Of a DNA stretch of 64,000 nucleotides, positions 1 to 8,557 are shown in pieces (position 1 is the stretch's first letter; every line of letters begins with the position of its first letter). Source of the stretch: Flavobacterium sp. Lineage in GTDB: Bacteria > Bacteroidota > Bacteroidia > Flavobacteriales > Flavobacteriaceae. Made by a program: the position numbers and the translations under genes. The notes under the pieces are model-generated. The model was not told the DNA's origin and did not search any database. It saw only the letters and a program-made list of their open reading frames with translations. The DNA is taken from contig NZ_JAIXUB010000015.1 of the NCBI RefSeq assembly GCF_027484205.1, positions 1-64,000 on the forward strand, in the 5' to 3' direction.

Positions 1-686
1 GTTGGGTCTAAACACTTTTGAGCAATTCTAACATTGTCTAAAAGCCATCTATCACCACTAATTCCAGTTGTAGTTTGAGTATATTTCATTACAAAGGCAA
101 CATAAACTTGTTGACCAATTAATGAAGCAGGAAAATCAATTACTTTCTCTGTGTAAACATTAAAAGCGTTTTGAACTCCGTTAGGATCGAGAGTCAATTG
201 ATCTTCATTATATTCTGCAAGTAAAGTTGTGTATGCAGCAGGTAAATTTTGTACTCCTGTTGCTGGTGCGATTTTAACTTGATATAAAGTTCCTGTATTT
301 CCATTTGAGAATGTACGTGCAAAAAAACGTAATTGACCATTAGTTGGAACGGTTAATAATGGAGTTGCTAAATAATCTTCAGATGTATTTCCAAGACCAA
401 TATTTTCTCTATTGATGTAAGCAGCATTTGTTCCTGCATAAACAATTGGTGGAGAAGCAGTTGCGTTGTTAATTCCCCAACGTTGCCCTAAACCAACACC
501 GTTATCAAAAACGGCCCATTGGTTTCCTGTAACTCCTGTTCCAAGTGTCCATGGAGTCGGAGTTGTTGGCGCAGCAAGATCTGCACCTGTTGTTCCTTCA
601 AAACCTTCAGTTCCAGGTGTAGGAAATTGAGCATATCCGACAAGTGAAAGAAATAATGAAAGGACTAGTAAAGTAATTTTCTTCAT
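1..686 (-). CDS. Secreted choice-of-anchor/cleaved-adhesin-type protein, C-terminus outside window
   Basis: The frame is open from an ATG at 684-686 to the window edge, giving about 228 N-terminal residues; the C-terminus is missing because the window ends. It starts with a clear signal peptide (MKKITLLVLSLFLSLVGYAQ). The mature part is rich in Thr, Gly and Pro, with motifs such as EGFEG, WAVFDNGVGLGQRWGI and DRWLLDNVRI. This is the pattern of the choice-of-anchor J / cleaved adhesin beta-sandwich found in Bacteroidota secreted proteins. Such proteins usually end in a type IX secretion sorting domain and sit on the cell surface, but that end cannot be seen here. It diverges from hflX across about 190 bp. 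The family call is moderately sure, the role is not known. Confidence 0.75.
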   Translation of the reverse strand, partial: MKKITLLVLSLFLSLVGYAQFPTPGTEGFEGTTGADLAAPTTPTPWTLGTGVTGNQWAVFDNGVGLGQRWGINNATASPPIVYAGTNAAYINRENIGLGNTSEDYLATPLLTVPTNGQLRFFARTFSNGNTGTLYQVKIAPATGVQNLPAAYTTLLAEYNEDQLTLDPNGVQNAFNVYTEKVIDFPASLIGQQVYVAFVMKYTQTTTGISGDRWLLDNVRIAQKCLDP

Positions 687-873
687 TAAATAAGGAAATT
701 TAAGTTAATTATAATTTGAGTTTGTTTGATTTTAATCTTCAAATTTAACAAATTTTACAAATAAAGCTATAAAATTGCAGTTTTTAACTAAATAAAATTA
801 TGTTTCAGATTTTAATTTGCAGATTGTCGATTATTTGTGCGTTTTGTCTATTTTTGTGCTAGATAATTTAATT

Positions 874-2100
874 ATGTTAGAAAAAGAAAAAATAGATTTT
901 GAAAAAACAGTCATTGTTGGTATTATAACTCAAAATCAAAATGAAGAAAAACTTGTTGAATACCTCGATGAACTTGAGTTTTTAACTTTTACAGCTGGAG
1001 GTGAAGTGGTGAAAAGATTTTGGCAAAAAATGGAACGCCCAAATCCAAAAACATTTCTTGGAACTGGTAAAATGGATGAAATTGCACTTTACACCAAAGA
1101 AAATGAAATTTCTACTGTAATTTTTGATGACGAATTATCACCTTCTCAACAAAAAAACATTTCAAAAATCCTTGATTGTAAAGTTTTAGATAGAACTAAT
1201 CTTATTCTAGATATTTTTGCTCAACGTGCAGAAACTTCTTATGCCAGAACACAAGTAGAATTAGCCCAATGTCAATATCTACTTCCAAGACTTTCAGGAA
1301 TGTGGACACACCTTGAAAGACAAAAAGGTGGTATTGGTCTTCGTGGTCCAGGTGAAACCGAAATTGAAACTGATAGACGTATCGTTAGAGATAGAATTGC
1401 TTTATTGAAAGATAAAATTAAAACTATTGACAAACAAATGTCTATTCAAAGAGGAAATCGAGGCGCAATGGTTCGTGTAGCTCTTGTTGGCTATACAAAT
1501 GTTGGGAAATCAACATTAATGAACGCAATAGGCAAAAGTGATGTTTTCGTCGAGAATAAGTTATTTGCAACATTGGACACAACTGTTAGAAAAGTTGTAA
1601 TTAGAAATTTACCTTTCTTATTATCTGATACTGTTGGATTTATTAGAAAACTACCTACACAATTAGTAGAATCATTTAAAAGTACATTAGATGAAGTTCG
1701 TGAGGCTGACTTATTACTTCATGTGGTTGATATTTCTCATCCTGATTTTGAAGATCATATTGAATCTGTAAATCAAATTTTGATGGATATCAAAAGTAAT
1801 GATAAACCTACAATTATGGTTTTCAATAAAATTGATGCTTATAAACATCTTACTATTGAAGAAGATGATTTAATGACTGAAAGAACAACTAAACATTATA
1901 CTTTAGAGGAATGGAAACAGACTTGGATGAGTAATGTAGGTGAAAAAAACGCTCTGTTTATTTCGGCAACAGAAAAAGAAAATTTTGAGCAATTTAGAGA
2001 AATAGTTTATGAAGCTGTAAGAGAAATTCATATTACAAGATTTCCATATAATAAGTTTTTATATCCAGATTATAAAGATGCTGTTGAGAAAGAAGAATAA
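874..2100 (+). CDS. hflX: GTPase HflX, ribosome-associated
   Basis: HflX is a GTPase that binds the 50S ribosomal subunit and rescues or splits stalled ribosomes under stress. The N-terminal half has the HflX nucleotide-binding domain and the conserved GGIGLRGPGETEIETDRR linker. The G domain follows with P-loop GYTNVGKST, switch/G3 DTVGFI and G4 NKID. The frame extends upstream to a TTG at 817, but the family start MLEKEKIDFEK places the ATG at 874, giving 408 residues, normal for the family. The stop is followed immediately by a strong terminator. It is convergent with the DUF3078 gene and looks monocistronic. Confidence 0.96.
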   Translation: MLEKEKIDFEKTVIVGIITQNQNEEKLVEYLDELEFLTFTAGGEVVKRFWQKMERPNPKTFLGTGKMDEIALYTKENEISTVIFDDELSPSQQKNISKILDCKVLDRTNLILDIFAQRAETSYARTQVELAQCQYLLPRLSGMWTHLERQKGGIGLRGPGETEIETDRRIVRDRIALLKDKIKTIDKQMSIQRGNRGAMVRVALVGYTNVGKSTLMNAIGKSDVFVENKLFATLDTTVRKVVIRNLPFLLSDTVGFIRKLPTQLVESFKSTLDEVREADLLLHVVDISHPDFEDHIESVNQILMDIKSNDKPTIMVFNKIDAYKHLTIEEDDLMTERTTKHYTLEEWKQTWMSNVGEKNALFISATEKENFEQFREIVYEAVREIHITRFPYNKFLYPDYKDAVEKEE

Positions 2101-2133
2101 AAAAATGCCTTTAGAAATTCTAAAGGCATTTTT
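2101..2133. terminator. Bidirectional terminator between hflX and the DUF3078 gene
   Basis: Perfect 15-bp stem, arms 2101-2115 and 2119-2133 with a 3-base loop, A-run on the left and T-run on the right. It starts on the base after the hflX stop and can end transcription from both convergent genes. Confidence 0.93.
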
Positions 2134-2152
2134 AAAATATGTTTATTAAGAA

Positions 2153-3040
2153 TTAAAATCCATAATTCACACCTAAACCAATAACTTGTCTTGTTTGAAA
2201 ACCTCTAAAAGCATTATCATCATAAATAGTTTGGAAAGCTAAATTAGTTGATAAAGCTTTATTAATTTTCATGGCAACATTTAAAGTATAATCAATATCA
2301 ACATTTTGTGGATCTTCTAAATAGTTTGAATATAAATTTAAGATGTTTTCAACAGAAACATTTTCCATTAAATTAAATTTATAATAACCATTTACAGCTG
2401 CTCCAAATTCAAAACGAGAACTATCACCTTGCTCAACTCCAAAAGATGGTCCTAAATCAGTAAAGTGAGGATGAACAATGATTAACTTAGAAGTTGCAGG
2501 AGCAATATTTACTTTCAAATTATCACTTTTTTTCCACATCATACCTGGTCCAAATTGAAAAAATGCAGGTGAAAAGAAATGAGAAGTTTTTATACCAGAA
2601 GCTAAATCAACACCTGAATCAAATTGTGTTTTGAAGTTAAAAAATGCAGAATAAAACCAGTAACCTGAAGCTTTTTTTCCTAATAATGAATTGAATTCTA
2701 ATCGATCATCAGATTTTTGCATTTCTTGATCTTTTATTTTTGTAAGACCATAAGCAGCCAATAATCTGTTGTCCCAATTCCAATCTCCGCTTTTGTAATT
2801 GAATTCATAATTTAATCCCACATTTCCTGAGATATTACTTTGTCCACCTGCTAACCAATTGTTGAAAGATGCTTGATTTGCTAAAAATGTAAAAGTGCCT
2901 TTTTTAACCCATCCATTAGGTTTATCAGCACCAACTTTAGCAGCTTCTTCTGTCTTTTTTAAGTTCTCTTTTTCTGTAGTTTGAGCCGTTGATAAACTCA
3001 CAGTCATTAAAAAAACTATTGAAAGTAAAATTTTCTTCAT
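2153..3040 (-). CDS. DUF3078 family outer-membrane beta-barrel-like protein
   Basis: Signal peptide MKKILLSIVFLMTVSLSTAQ, then a charged linker and a beta-rich body with alternating aromatic and polar residues (NWLAGGQSNISGN, WNWDNRLLAAYG) ending in GLGVNYGF, a terminal aromatic typical of outer-membrane beta-barrels. This matches the Bacteroidota DUF3078 family; no specific function is established. Start chosen at the ATG at 3040, which gives a proper signal peptide; the frame itself runs 10 codons further upstream. It has its own good promoter (3068-3098) but lies just downstream of the sufS-sufE-DUF2480 genes, an arrangement I recall from other Flavobacteriaceae. 295 residues. Confidence 0.82.
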   Translation of the reverse strand: MKKILLSIVFLMTVSLSTAQTTEKENLKKTEEAAKVGADKPNGWVKKGTFTFLANQASFNNWLAGGQSNISGNVGLNYEFNYKSGDWNWDNRLLAAYGLTKIKDQEMQKSDDRLEFNSLLGKKASGYWFYSAFFNFKTQFDSGVDLASGIKTSHFFSPAFFQFGPGMMWKKSDNLKVNIAPATSKLIIVHPHFTDLGPSFGVEQGDSSRFEFGAAVNGYYKFNLMENVSVENILNLYSNYLEDPQNVDIDYTLNVAMKINKALSTNLAFQTIYDDNAFRGFQTRQVIGLGVNYGF

Positions 3041-3067
3041 TTTGTTTTGTTTTAAAATTTTCGAGTG

Positions 3068-3098
3068 CAAAGGTATAAATACATTTCACTTTAACAAA
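3068..3098 (-). promoter_or_regulatory. Bacteroidota-type promoter for the DUF3078 gene
   Basis: On the minus strand, TTTG (3095-3098) is followed 19 bp later by TACCTTTG (3068-3075), an exact match to the -33 TTTG / -7 TAnnTTTG pattern. Predicted start of transcription is near 3062, giving a leader of about 20 bases. The match and spacing are seen in the sequence; activity is inferred. Confidence 0.75.
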
Positions 3099-3134
3099 TT
3101 TTAACCAAAATGTAAGTCGTTGGTTTTGTAGAAT

Positions 3135-3644
3135 TTAAACTACTTTTTTAAAAAGAGGAACAGCAGAACAAGCTTCGCCATACATGACACTTTTTGCGAC
3201 CCGTTGTAGTTTTTGAATTGCAATGATGTAAGCGCTTTCGGGAACAGGTTTTTTAGAACAACCTTTTAAAATGACTGGCTTATCTTGATATATAGAATAA
3301 TCAATATCTGTCAAAACCTCTTGATATAATAGTGTATCCAAATCAGATAAATTACCCAAAACAACTTTCCTTGCTAAAGGCGAAACATAAACTGTAACCA
3401 AAATACTTGCCCAAGCTGGAATTATAGCATCAGTAGAACAATTAACTGCAACTAAATGTCCTTGATATTGTGACCAATCATGATTTTTTAATGCTTCACG
3501 AAAATCTTTTTCTTTCAAAAGAAATCCTTCATAAAGCCATTGTGAAATGTCTATTTGTGTTCGAACTCCATTTGGATAATAATCTTCTAAATCGAAAACT
3601 TCGAGAACAGAATTGGCAACTTTATTTATTATTTCCTCCGACAT
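3135..3644 (-). CDS. DUF2480 family protein
   Basis: 169 residues, matching the Bacteroidota DUF2480 family by its opening (EIINKVANSVLEVFDLEDYYP), the ISQWLYEGFLLKEKDFR segment and CSTDAIIPAWAS. No signal peptide or membrane segment, so cytoplasmic. Its function is unknown, but it ends the sufS-lipoprotein-sufE-sufT-like gene row, with only 1 bp between it and the sufT-like gene. The context suggests an accessory role in iron-sulfur or thiol metabolism. The conserved Cys in NCSTDA and CSKK could be relevant, but this is inference. Confidence 0.85.
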   Translation of the reverse strand: MSEEIINKVANSVLEVFDLEDYYPNGVRTQIDISQWLYEGFLLKEKDFREALKNHDWSQYQGHLVAVNCSTDAIIPAWASILVTVYVSPLARKVVLGNLSDLDTLLYQEVLTDIDYSIYQDKPVILKGCSKKPVPESAYIIAIQKLQRVAKSVMYGEACSAVPLFKKVV

Positions 3645-3645
3645 T

Positions 3646-3969
3646 TTACAACATTCCTAACTCTAACTTTGCTTCTTCACTCATCAAATCTTTACTCCAT
3701 GGTGGATCAAAGGTGATTTCAACTTCGCATGATTTTACAACATCAATTTTAGTAACTTTTTCCTCAACTTCACGAGGTAGCGTTTCTGCAACAGGACAAT
3801 TTGGTGAAGTTAATGTCATTAAAACTTTAACTTCATTGTCTTCATTAATCATCACATCGTAAATCAAACCCAACTCATATATATCAACAGGTATTTCAGG
3901 ATCGTAAATACCTTTTAAAACCTTAACAACGTTTTCTCCTAAATTAATTTCGTCTTTAAATTCTTCCAT
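3646..3969 (-). CDS. MIP18/DUF59 family iron-sulfur assembly protein (SufT-like)
   Basis: 107-residue single-domain protein of the MIP18 (DUF59) family, which helps mature iron-sulfur proteins. Seen: IYDPEIPVDIYELGLIYDV, the family signature, then MTLTSPNCPVAETLP with the conserved reactive Cys at about residue 58, and FDPPWSKDLMSEEAKLELG at the end. Cytoplasmic. It lies between sufE (6 bp away) and the DUF2480 gene (1 bp), so it is almost certainly cotranscribed with them. The name SufT is used for related proteins; I leave the symbol open because SufT proper has a slightly different architecture. Confidence 0.92.
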   Translation of the reverse strand: MEEFKDEINLGENVVKVLKGIYDPEIPVDIYELGLIYDVMINEDNEVKVLMTLTSPNCPVAETLPREVEEKVTKIDVVKSCEVEITFDPPWSKDLMSEEAKLELGML

Positions 3970-3975
3970 AATTAT

Positions 3976-4395
3976 TTAATTTTTAGCACTAAAAGCTAAA
4001 GCATACATTTTTATTTGTTTTATCATTGAAACCAATCCGTTGGCTCGAGTTGGTGATAAATGCTCCTTCAATCCAATTTCGTCAATAAAATCAGTATTTG
4101 CATCTAAAATATCCGACGCTTTTTGATTTGAAAATGCCCTAATTAAGATAGCAATTATTCCTTTTGTCAAAATAGCATCGCTATCGGCTGTAAATACAAC
4201 CTTTTCATCATTTTGCTCTGCATGAACCCAAACTTTTGATTGACAACCTTTTATAACATTATCTTCAGTTTTAAATTGTTCTTCGATTATTGGAAGTGAT
4301 TTGCCTAACTCAATTATATATTCATAGCGTTGCATCCAATCGTCAAACATTGAAAACTCATCAACTATATCGTCTTGTATTTCTTTAATTGTCAT
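3976..4395 (-). CDS. sufE: SufE family sulfur acceptor
   Basis: SufE takes persulfide sulfur from the cysteine desulfurase SufS and passes it to the SufBCD scaffold. The conserved active-site Cys is present in NVIKGCQSKVWV (Cys51), followed by FTADSDAILTKGI and the C-terminal helix with LSPTRANGLVSMIKQIK, all hallmarks of SufE. 139 residues, normal length. It lies in the same row as sufS with one lipoprotein gene between, and 6 bp from the next gene, so translation of the cluster is probably coordinated. Confidence 0.95.
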   Translation of the reverse strand: MTIKEIQDDIVDEFSMFDDWMQRYEYIIELGKSLPIIEEQFKTEDNVIKGCQSKVWVHAEQNDEKVVFTADSDAILTKGIIAILIRAFSNQKASDILDANTDFIDEIGLKEHLSPTRANGLVSMIKQIKMYALAFSAKN

Positions 4396-4402
4396 TCTTT
4401 AA

Positions 4403-4876
4403 TTATCTTTTTGTTCCGAATGAGGTTATTTTATTTACCAAATTTTGAATTTCTAAAGGTGGATTTCCGTGGTCAAAATCAACCGTTTGATATTCTTTCC
4501 CATTTGAAATAATTTTCAAATTTGCAATTGCAGCACCATCATAAAATCGTTTTTGAGTTGGATCTTTGTATGTTGCTAACTTGTCAAGATTTACAGAATT
4601 CAAATAACTTGATAATTCTTTATTTACATCATCAGGAATTTTTGTTTCCTCACCATTTGTCTTGTCTTCACGATTGTTTGTAACCCATACTGATTGATTT
4701 TCTATGGTTATTTTTTCATAAAAACCTCTAGTATTTGCTACATACTCTATTTTTGGTAAATTATATTCTTTAACATTTGAAGTTGTTTCTTTTTTTGGTT
4801 CCTCAACAATTTTCTTTTGACAATTACACCCAATAATTGCAAAAACAACAGATAACAAAAGTGAAAATTTTTTCAT
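4403..4876 (-). CDS. Small predicted lipoprotein in the suf cluster
   Basis: 157 residues, starting with a lipoprotein-type signal (MKKFSLLLSVVFAIIGCNCQKK, Cys17 as likely lipid site). The mature part is a small domain with EYVANTRGFYEKITIENQSVWVTNN and DFDHGNPPLEIQNLVNKI. I do not recognise a named family, though similar short lipoproteins occur near suf genes in related bacteria. It sits between sufS (11 bp) and sufE (7 bp) and so shares their transcript, but a surface lipoprotein has no obvious part in cytoplasmic cluster assembly. Confidence 0.75.
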   Translation of the reverse strand: MKKFSLLLSVVFAIIGCNCQKKIVEEPKKETTSNVKEYNLPKIEYVANTRGFYEKITIENQSVWVTNNREDKTNGEETKIPDDVNKELSSYLNSVNLDKLATYKDPTQKRFYDGAAIANLKIISNGKEYQTVDFDHGNPPLEIQNLVNKITSFGTKR

Positions 4877-4887
4877 GTTTTTATGTT

Positions 4888-6102
4888 TTAAGACAACATC
4901 ATTTTAGCTTTCTTAACGGCTTCGACAAAGATATCAATTTCTTCTTTAGTATTGTAAAAAGCAAAACTAGCTCTAATTGTTCCTGGAATACAGAAAAAAT
5001 CCATAATGGGTTGAGCGCAATGATGACCTGTTCTTACCGCTATTCCTAATTTATCTATTATCGTGCCAATGTCGTAAGGGTGAATTCCTTCGATATTAAA
5101 TGAAATCACCGAAGCTTTTTCTTTAGCTGTTCCATAGATTTTTAATCCTTCTATTTCTAAAAGTTTTTTTGTTCCGTAGTCTAGTAATTCTTGTTCATAT
5201 ACAGCAATATTGTCAAAACCAATTTCATTCATGTAATCAATGGCAGTTCCAAGTACGATTCCTCCTTCAATATTAGGTGTTCCTGCTTCAAATTTATGAG
5301 GCAAATCGGCATAAGTAGTTTTTTCAAAAGAAACCGTAGCGATCATTTCGCCACCACCTTGATATGGAGGTAGTTTTCGAAGCCATTCTTCTTTTCCATA
5401 TAAAATTCCAACTCCTGTTGGCCCACAAATTTTATGTCCTGAAAACACATAAAAATCACAATCTAAAGCTTGAACATCAGGTTTTAAATGTGGAGTAGCT
5501 TGAGCGCCATCAATCAAAATAGCAGCTCCAACTTCATGCGCTTTTTTTATCATATATTCAATAGGATTAATCGTTCCTAAAGCATTTGAAATATGATTTA
5601 CAGTTACAATTTTAGTTTTATTTGAAAGCAAATTGTCATATTCTGATAGTATTAATTCACCAACTTCGTTCATCGGAATCACTTTCAAAACAGCTCCAGT
5701 TTTTTCACACAACATTTGCCAAGGCACAATATTACTATGATGTTCTAAAGCAGAAACCAAAACCTCATCACCTGTTTTCAAAATTGAAGCAAAACCATTC
5801 GCCACGGCATTTATAGCATGTGTAGTTCCTGAAGTAAAAATTACTTCGTATGGAAATTTAGCGTTAATATGATTTTGAATTTTACCACGAGAAACCTCAT
5901 ACGCATCAGTAGCGTCTTGACTTAATTTATGTACACCTCGATGAATATTCGCATTCAAATTTTCATAATATTTTGTAATAGCATCAATCACCACTTTAGG
6001 CTTTTGAGATGTAGCACCATTATCAAAATAAATCAACGGTTTACAATAAATCTGTTGCGATAATATTGGGAAATCAGCTCGTATTTTATTTATATCTAAC
6101 AT
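4888..6102 (-). CDS. sufS: Cysteine desulfurase SufS
   Basis: PLP enzyme that removes sulfur from L-cysteine as an enzyme-bound persulfide for iron-sulfur cluster assembly. Seen in order: IYFDNGATSQKP near the N-terminus, SALEHHSNIVPWQ, VDGAQ-type segment (LIDGAQATPHLKPDVQ), the PLP lysine in FSGHKICGPTGVG (Lys224), and the catalytic Cys in RTGHHCAQP (Cys362). The RxGHHC form puts it in the SufS class. Start set at the ATG at 6102 (MLDINKIRADFP), 404 residues; 20 codons upstream are in frame but do not fit the family. A promoter candidate lies just upstream, which it needs because the locus is interrupted. Confidence 0.96.
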   Translation of the reverse strand: MLDINKIRADFPILSQQIYCKPLIYFDNGATSQKPKVVIDAITKYYENLNANIHRGVHKLSQDATDAYEVSRGKIQNHINAKFPYEVIFTSGTTHAINAVANGFASILKTGDEVLVSALEHHSNIVPWQMLCEKTGAVLKVIPMNEVGELILSEYDNLLSNKTKIVTVNHISNALGTINPIEYMIKKAHEVGAAILIDGAQATPHLKPDVQALDCDFYVFSGHKICGPTGVGILYGKEEWLRKLPPYQGGGEMIATVSFEKTTYADLPHKFEAGTPNIEGGIVLGTAIDYMNEIGFDNIAVYEQELLDYGTKKLLEIEGLKIYGTAKEKASVISFNIEGIHPYDIGTIIDKLGIAVRTGHHCAQPIMDFFCIPGTIRASFAFYNTKEEIDIFVEAVKKAKMMLS

Positions 6103-6128
6103 TTCTTTATTTAGAATTTTTCTAAATA

Positions 6129-6163
6129 CAAAAGTAATAAAATTGAAACTGATTTCTACCAAA
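6129..6163 (-). promoter_or_regulatory. Candidate promoter for the sufS gene row
   Basis: On the minus strand TACTTTTG (6129-6136) fits the -7 TAnnTTTG element, with TTTG (6160-6163) 23 bp upstream, slightly wide for the -33 element. It would start transcription about 20 bases before the sufS ATG. Confidence 0.5.
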
Positions 6164-6211
6164 CAGATGTTAATAATTATCCAAGATTTTTAACCCGCAT
6201 TTTCTATTTGA

Positions 6212-6348
6212 AACCACATAGAAACATAGATTATAAAGTATGAAAAGATTGAATACAGAAAACTTTGTTTTTAAACATAGCTATGTATACTTTGACAAAA
6301 CGAAGTGACTACAAATTTTAAAATCAAAATCTATGTTTCTATGTGGTT
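6212..6348. repeat. Intergenic inverted-repeat element between sufS and the serine hydrolase gene
   Basis: A 21-bp perfect inverted repeat: left arm 6212-6232 (AACCACATAGAAACATAG and three more bases) and right arm 6328-6348, its exact reverse complement. Inside lie the 12-bp palindrome ACATAGCTATGT (6275-6286) and a second nested pair, AAAGTAT (from about 6235) and ATACTTT (from about 6287). It lies between two divergent genes. Sequences of this wording are, from memory, common between genes in Flavobacterium, so it is probably a copy of a dispersed family. Confidence 0.85.
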
Positions 6349-6388
6349 AAAAAAATAATTTCCTAAATTGCATCAAAATCTATTTAAA

Positions 6389-7738
6389 ATGAAAAAAATC
6401 TTCAAAATATTCGCGATTTTACTAGTGTTAGTTTTAGTTTATCTTCGAATAGAAATTTATCCGCAACTTGATTTAATCTCGGGTTTCTCTGCTAAAAGTG
6501 TTACTTCTGGACATTTTTTAGACAATCGTTCGCTGGAAACTATTCAACAAGGTGATAATGATATTGATAAAATAGATTGGGCAACCAACGAAATTAATGA
6601 TAAAGAACGATTTGTAACTTCAAAAGTTTATGGTTTTAAAGAACGAAAAGCCATCTATCGTGAAGGTTTGGGTGCGACTTTAATCAATGATGATTTTGAT
6701 GTTTCAAAACCGTACAATGTTCCGAAAAGAACTAAAATTAACACTAATTTACCTTTTCCTTATGGAAATTTAGAACCAAAAGACACTGTTTTTTCAAACA
6801 TTGATTATGCCAAATTAAACGCTGTTGTTGCCAATGCTTTCGACAAAAAAGGTCAAAAAGAGAAACGAACTCGTTCTGTAATTGTAATTTATAAAGACAA
6901 AATTATTGCTGAAAAATACACTGATGGTTTTAATAAAAACTCTAAAATATTGGGTTGGTCGATGACAAAAAGTTTGACGGCAACTTACTTTGGAATTTTG
7001 CAAAAACAAGGCAAATTCGACATTATGAAACCTGCGCCAATTGCAGAATGGGCAACCGATGAACGTTCAAAAATTACCACAAACGATTTACTTCACATGA
7101 ATTCTGGTTTGGAATGGGAAGAGAATTATTCTAAAATTTGTGATGCTACCAAAATGTTATTTATTGAAGAAGACATGACCAAATCGCAAATCAACAAACC
7201 ATTAGTTGGAAAACCGAATAATACTTGGAACTACTCTTCTGGAACAACCAATTTATTAAGTGGTATTTTGAGAAAACAATTCAAAACGCATCAAGAATAT
7301 TTAGATTTTTGGTACAGCAGTTTGTTTGATAAAATAGGCATGAATTCAGCTATCGTTGAAACCGATATGGCTGGAAATTTTGTAGGTTCTTCTTATGGTT
7401 GGGCAACAACTCGCGATTGGGCAAAATTTGGCTTATTATATTTACACAAAGGCAATTGGAATGGCGAACAAATTTTTGATGAAAGTTGGGCAAAATACGT
7501 TGCAACTCCAACCAATTCTTCTAACGGACAATATGGTGGGCAATTTTGGTTAAACGCAGGCGGAAGATTTCCAAATGCTCCTAAAGACATGTATTACGCA
7601 AGTGGTTATCAAGGACAAATGGTTGCTATTTTCCCAAGTCATGATTTAGTAATTGTTCGAATGGGTTTAAAAGAAGATCCTGAATTTGATTTTAATGGAT
7701 TGTTGAGTGGCGTTGTTGGGAGTTTGAAGAAGCAATAA
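6389..7738 (+). CDS. Serine hydrolase, beta-lactamase/PBP4*-type fold
   Basis: 449 residues with an N-terminal signal anchor (KKIFKIFAILLVLVLVYL), so probably periplasmic or membrane-tethered. The beta-lactamase/class C type catalytic motif SxxK is present as GWSMTKSL (Ser191, Lys194), with the second motif in NYSSGTTN (Tyr282) and the third region replaced by ASGYQGQMV rather than KTG or HxG, as in many serine hydrolases of this family that act on esters or peptides and not on beta-lactams. Substrate unknown. Start set at ATG 6389 where the hydrophobic anchor begins. It interrupts the suf locus on the opposite strand. Confidence 0.88.
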   Translation: MKKIFKIFAILLVLVLVYLRIEIYPQLDLISGFSAKSVTSGHFLDNRSLETIQQGDNDIDKIDWATNEINDKERFVTSKVYGFKERKAIYREGLGATLINDDFDVSKPYNVPKRTKINTNLPFPYGNLEPKDTVFSNIDYAKLNAVVANAFDKKGQKEKRTRSVIVIYKDKIIAEKYTDGFNKNSKILGWSMTKSLTATYFGILQKQGKFDIMKPAPIAEWATDERSKITTNDLLHMNSGLEWEENYSKICDATKMLFIEEDMTKSQINKPLVGKPNNTWNYSSGTTNLLSGILRKQFKTHQEYLDFWYSSLFDKIGMNSAIVETDMAGNFVGSSYGWATTRDWAKFGLLYLHKGNWNGEQIFDESWAKYVATPTNSSNGQYGGQFWLNAGGRFPNAPKDMYYASGYQGQMVAIFPSHDLVIVRMGLKEDPEFDFNGLLSGVVGSLKKQ

Positions 7739-7773
7739 ACCCAATAAAACAACGTTTTCCTTTTAAATATTTA

Positions 7774-7781
7774 TACTTTTG
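7774..7781 (+). promoter_or_regulatory. Promoter -7 element for the 7796 lipoprotein gene
   Basis: TACTTTTG matches TAnnTTTG and lies 15 bases before the first ATG. No clear TTTG is found at the -33 position, so the call rests on one element. Confidence 0.5.
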
Positions 7782-7795
7782 CCAAAATTATTAAA

Positions 7796-8506
7796 ATGAA
7801 AAAATTCAACATGAAAAAGACTACACAATTTATTTCGATTCTTTTACTATTTACATCATTGTTTTTAACTTCTTGTAGTAGTGATGATAGCGGCGAATCT
7901 AATGGAACTACTACCGGAGATTATTTTCCAATGAAATTAAATAACGTATGGAATTTTAATGCCAATGGAAACACGGAACAACTAAAAATGATTGGAACAG
8001 ATGAATTCGGCGGAACTACTTATTATGAACTTCAGGATGAAGGTGATGATTCTGGTTTAAATACTCAAAATTGGGTAACCAAAAAAGGAGCTACTTATTA
8101 TCAAAAAATTGCTGATATAACGACAGTTCAAAGTGGAGTTACCATAAATATTAAAGGTTACCAAATGCCTATGTTTAAAGATGATTTAGCTGTTAACGAA
8201 ACATGGTCTGGAACACTTCGTCCTAAAGTAACTTTTAGTTATAATGGCAACAACGGTTCACTGCCAACAACGGTTACATATACAGGTAAAATAACTGCAA
8301 GAGATGTTACAGAAGTAATCAACGGTGTAACTTATACGAATGTAATCAAAACGACAATGGATGCAGAAACAAATGTTGATGGAGAAATTAATAGTGTATT
8401 TTCAGAATATTGGTTTGCAAAAGATATTGGTCCAATAAAAGAAATTCAGATTTTAAATGGAGGTGTTTCAAATGAGAGAACATTAATTAATTATGTTCTT
8501 AATTAA
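7796..8506 (+). CDS. Secreted lipoprotein of unknown function
   Basis: 236 residues with a lipoprotein signal (FLTSCSSDD) and the acidic SSDDSG stretch after the Cys that in Bacteroidota helps send lipoproteins to the surface. The body is a beta-rich domain starting DYFPMKLNNVWNFNANG, a pattern shared by many Bacteroidota lipoproteins without known function. Two in-frame ATGs (7796 and 7811) are possible; the second gives a more typical signal peptide (MKKTTQFISILLLFTSLF). It has its own promoter element, 57 bp after the serine hydrolase stop, and ends at a strong terminator shared with sufD. Confidence 0.8.
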   Translation: MKKFNMKKTTQFISILLLFTSLFLTSCSSDDSGESNGTTTGDYFPMKLNNVWNFNANGNTEQLKMIGTDEFGGTTYYELQDEGDDSGLNTQNWVTKKGATYYQKIADITTVQSGVTINIKGYQMPMFKDDLAVNETWSGTLRPKVTFSYNGNNGSLPTTVTYTGKITARDVTEVINGVTYTNVIKTTMDAETNVDGEINSVFSEYWFAKDIGPIKEIQILNGGVSNERTLINYVLN

Positions 8507-8523
8507 GAAAAACTAAACTTTAC

Positions 8524-8557
8524 AAAAAAAGGTTGTCAAAATTGACAACCTTTTTTT
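8524..8557. terminator. Bidirectional terminator between the lipoprotein gene and sufD
   Basis: Seven As, stem GGTTGTCAA/TTGACAACC (8531-8539 with 8542-8550) and seven Ts. Works in both directions; its edge touches the sufD stop codon at 8556. Confidence 0.93.

Noticed and set aside
3470..3862. Plus-strand frame of 130 codons
   Set aside because: Lies opposite the DUF2480 and SufT-like genes, whose products match known families; no signals of its own.
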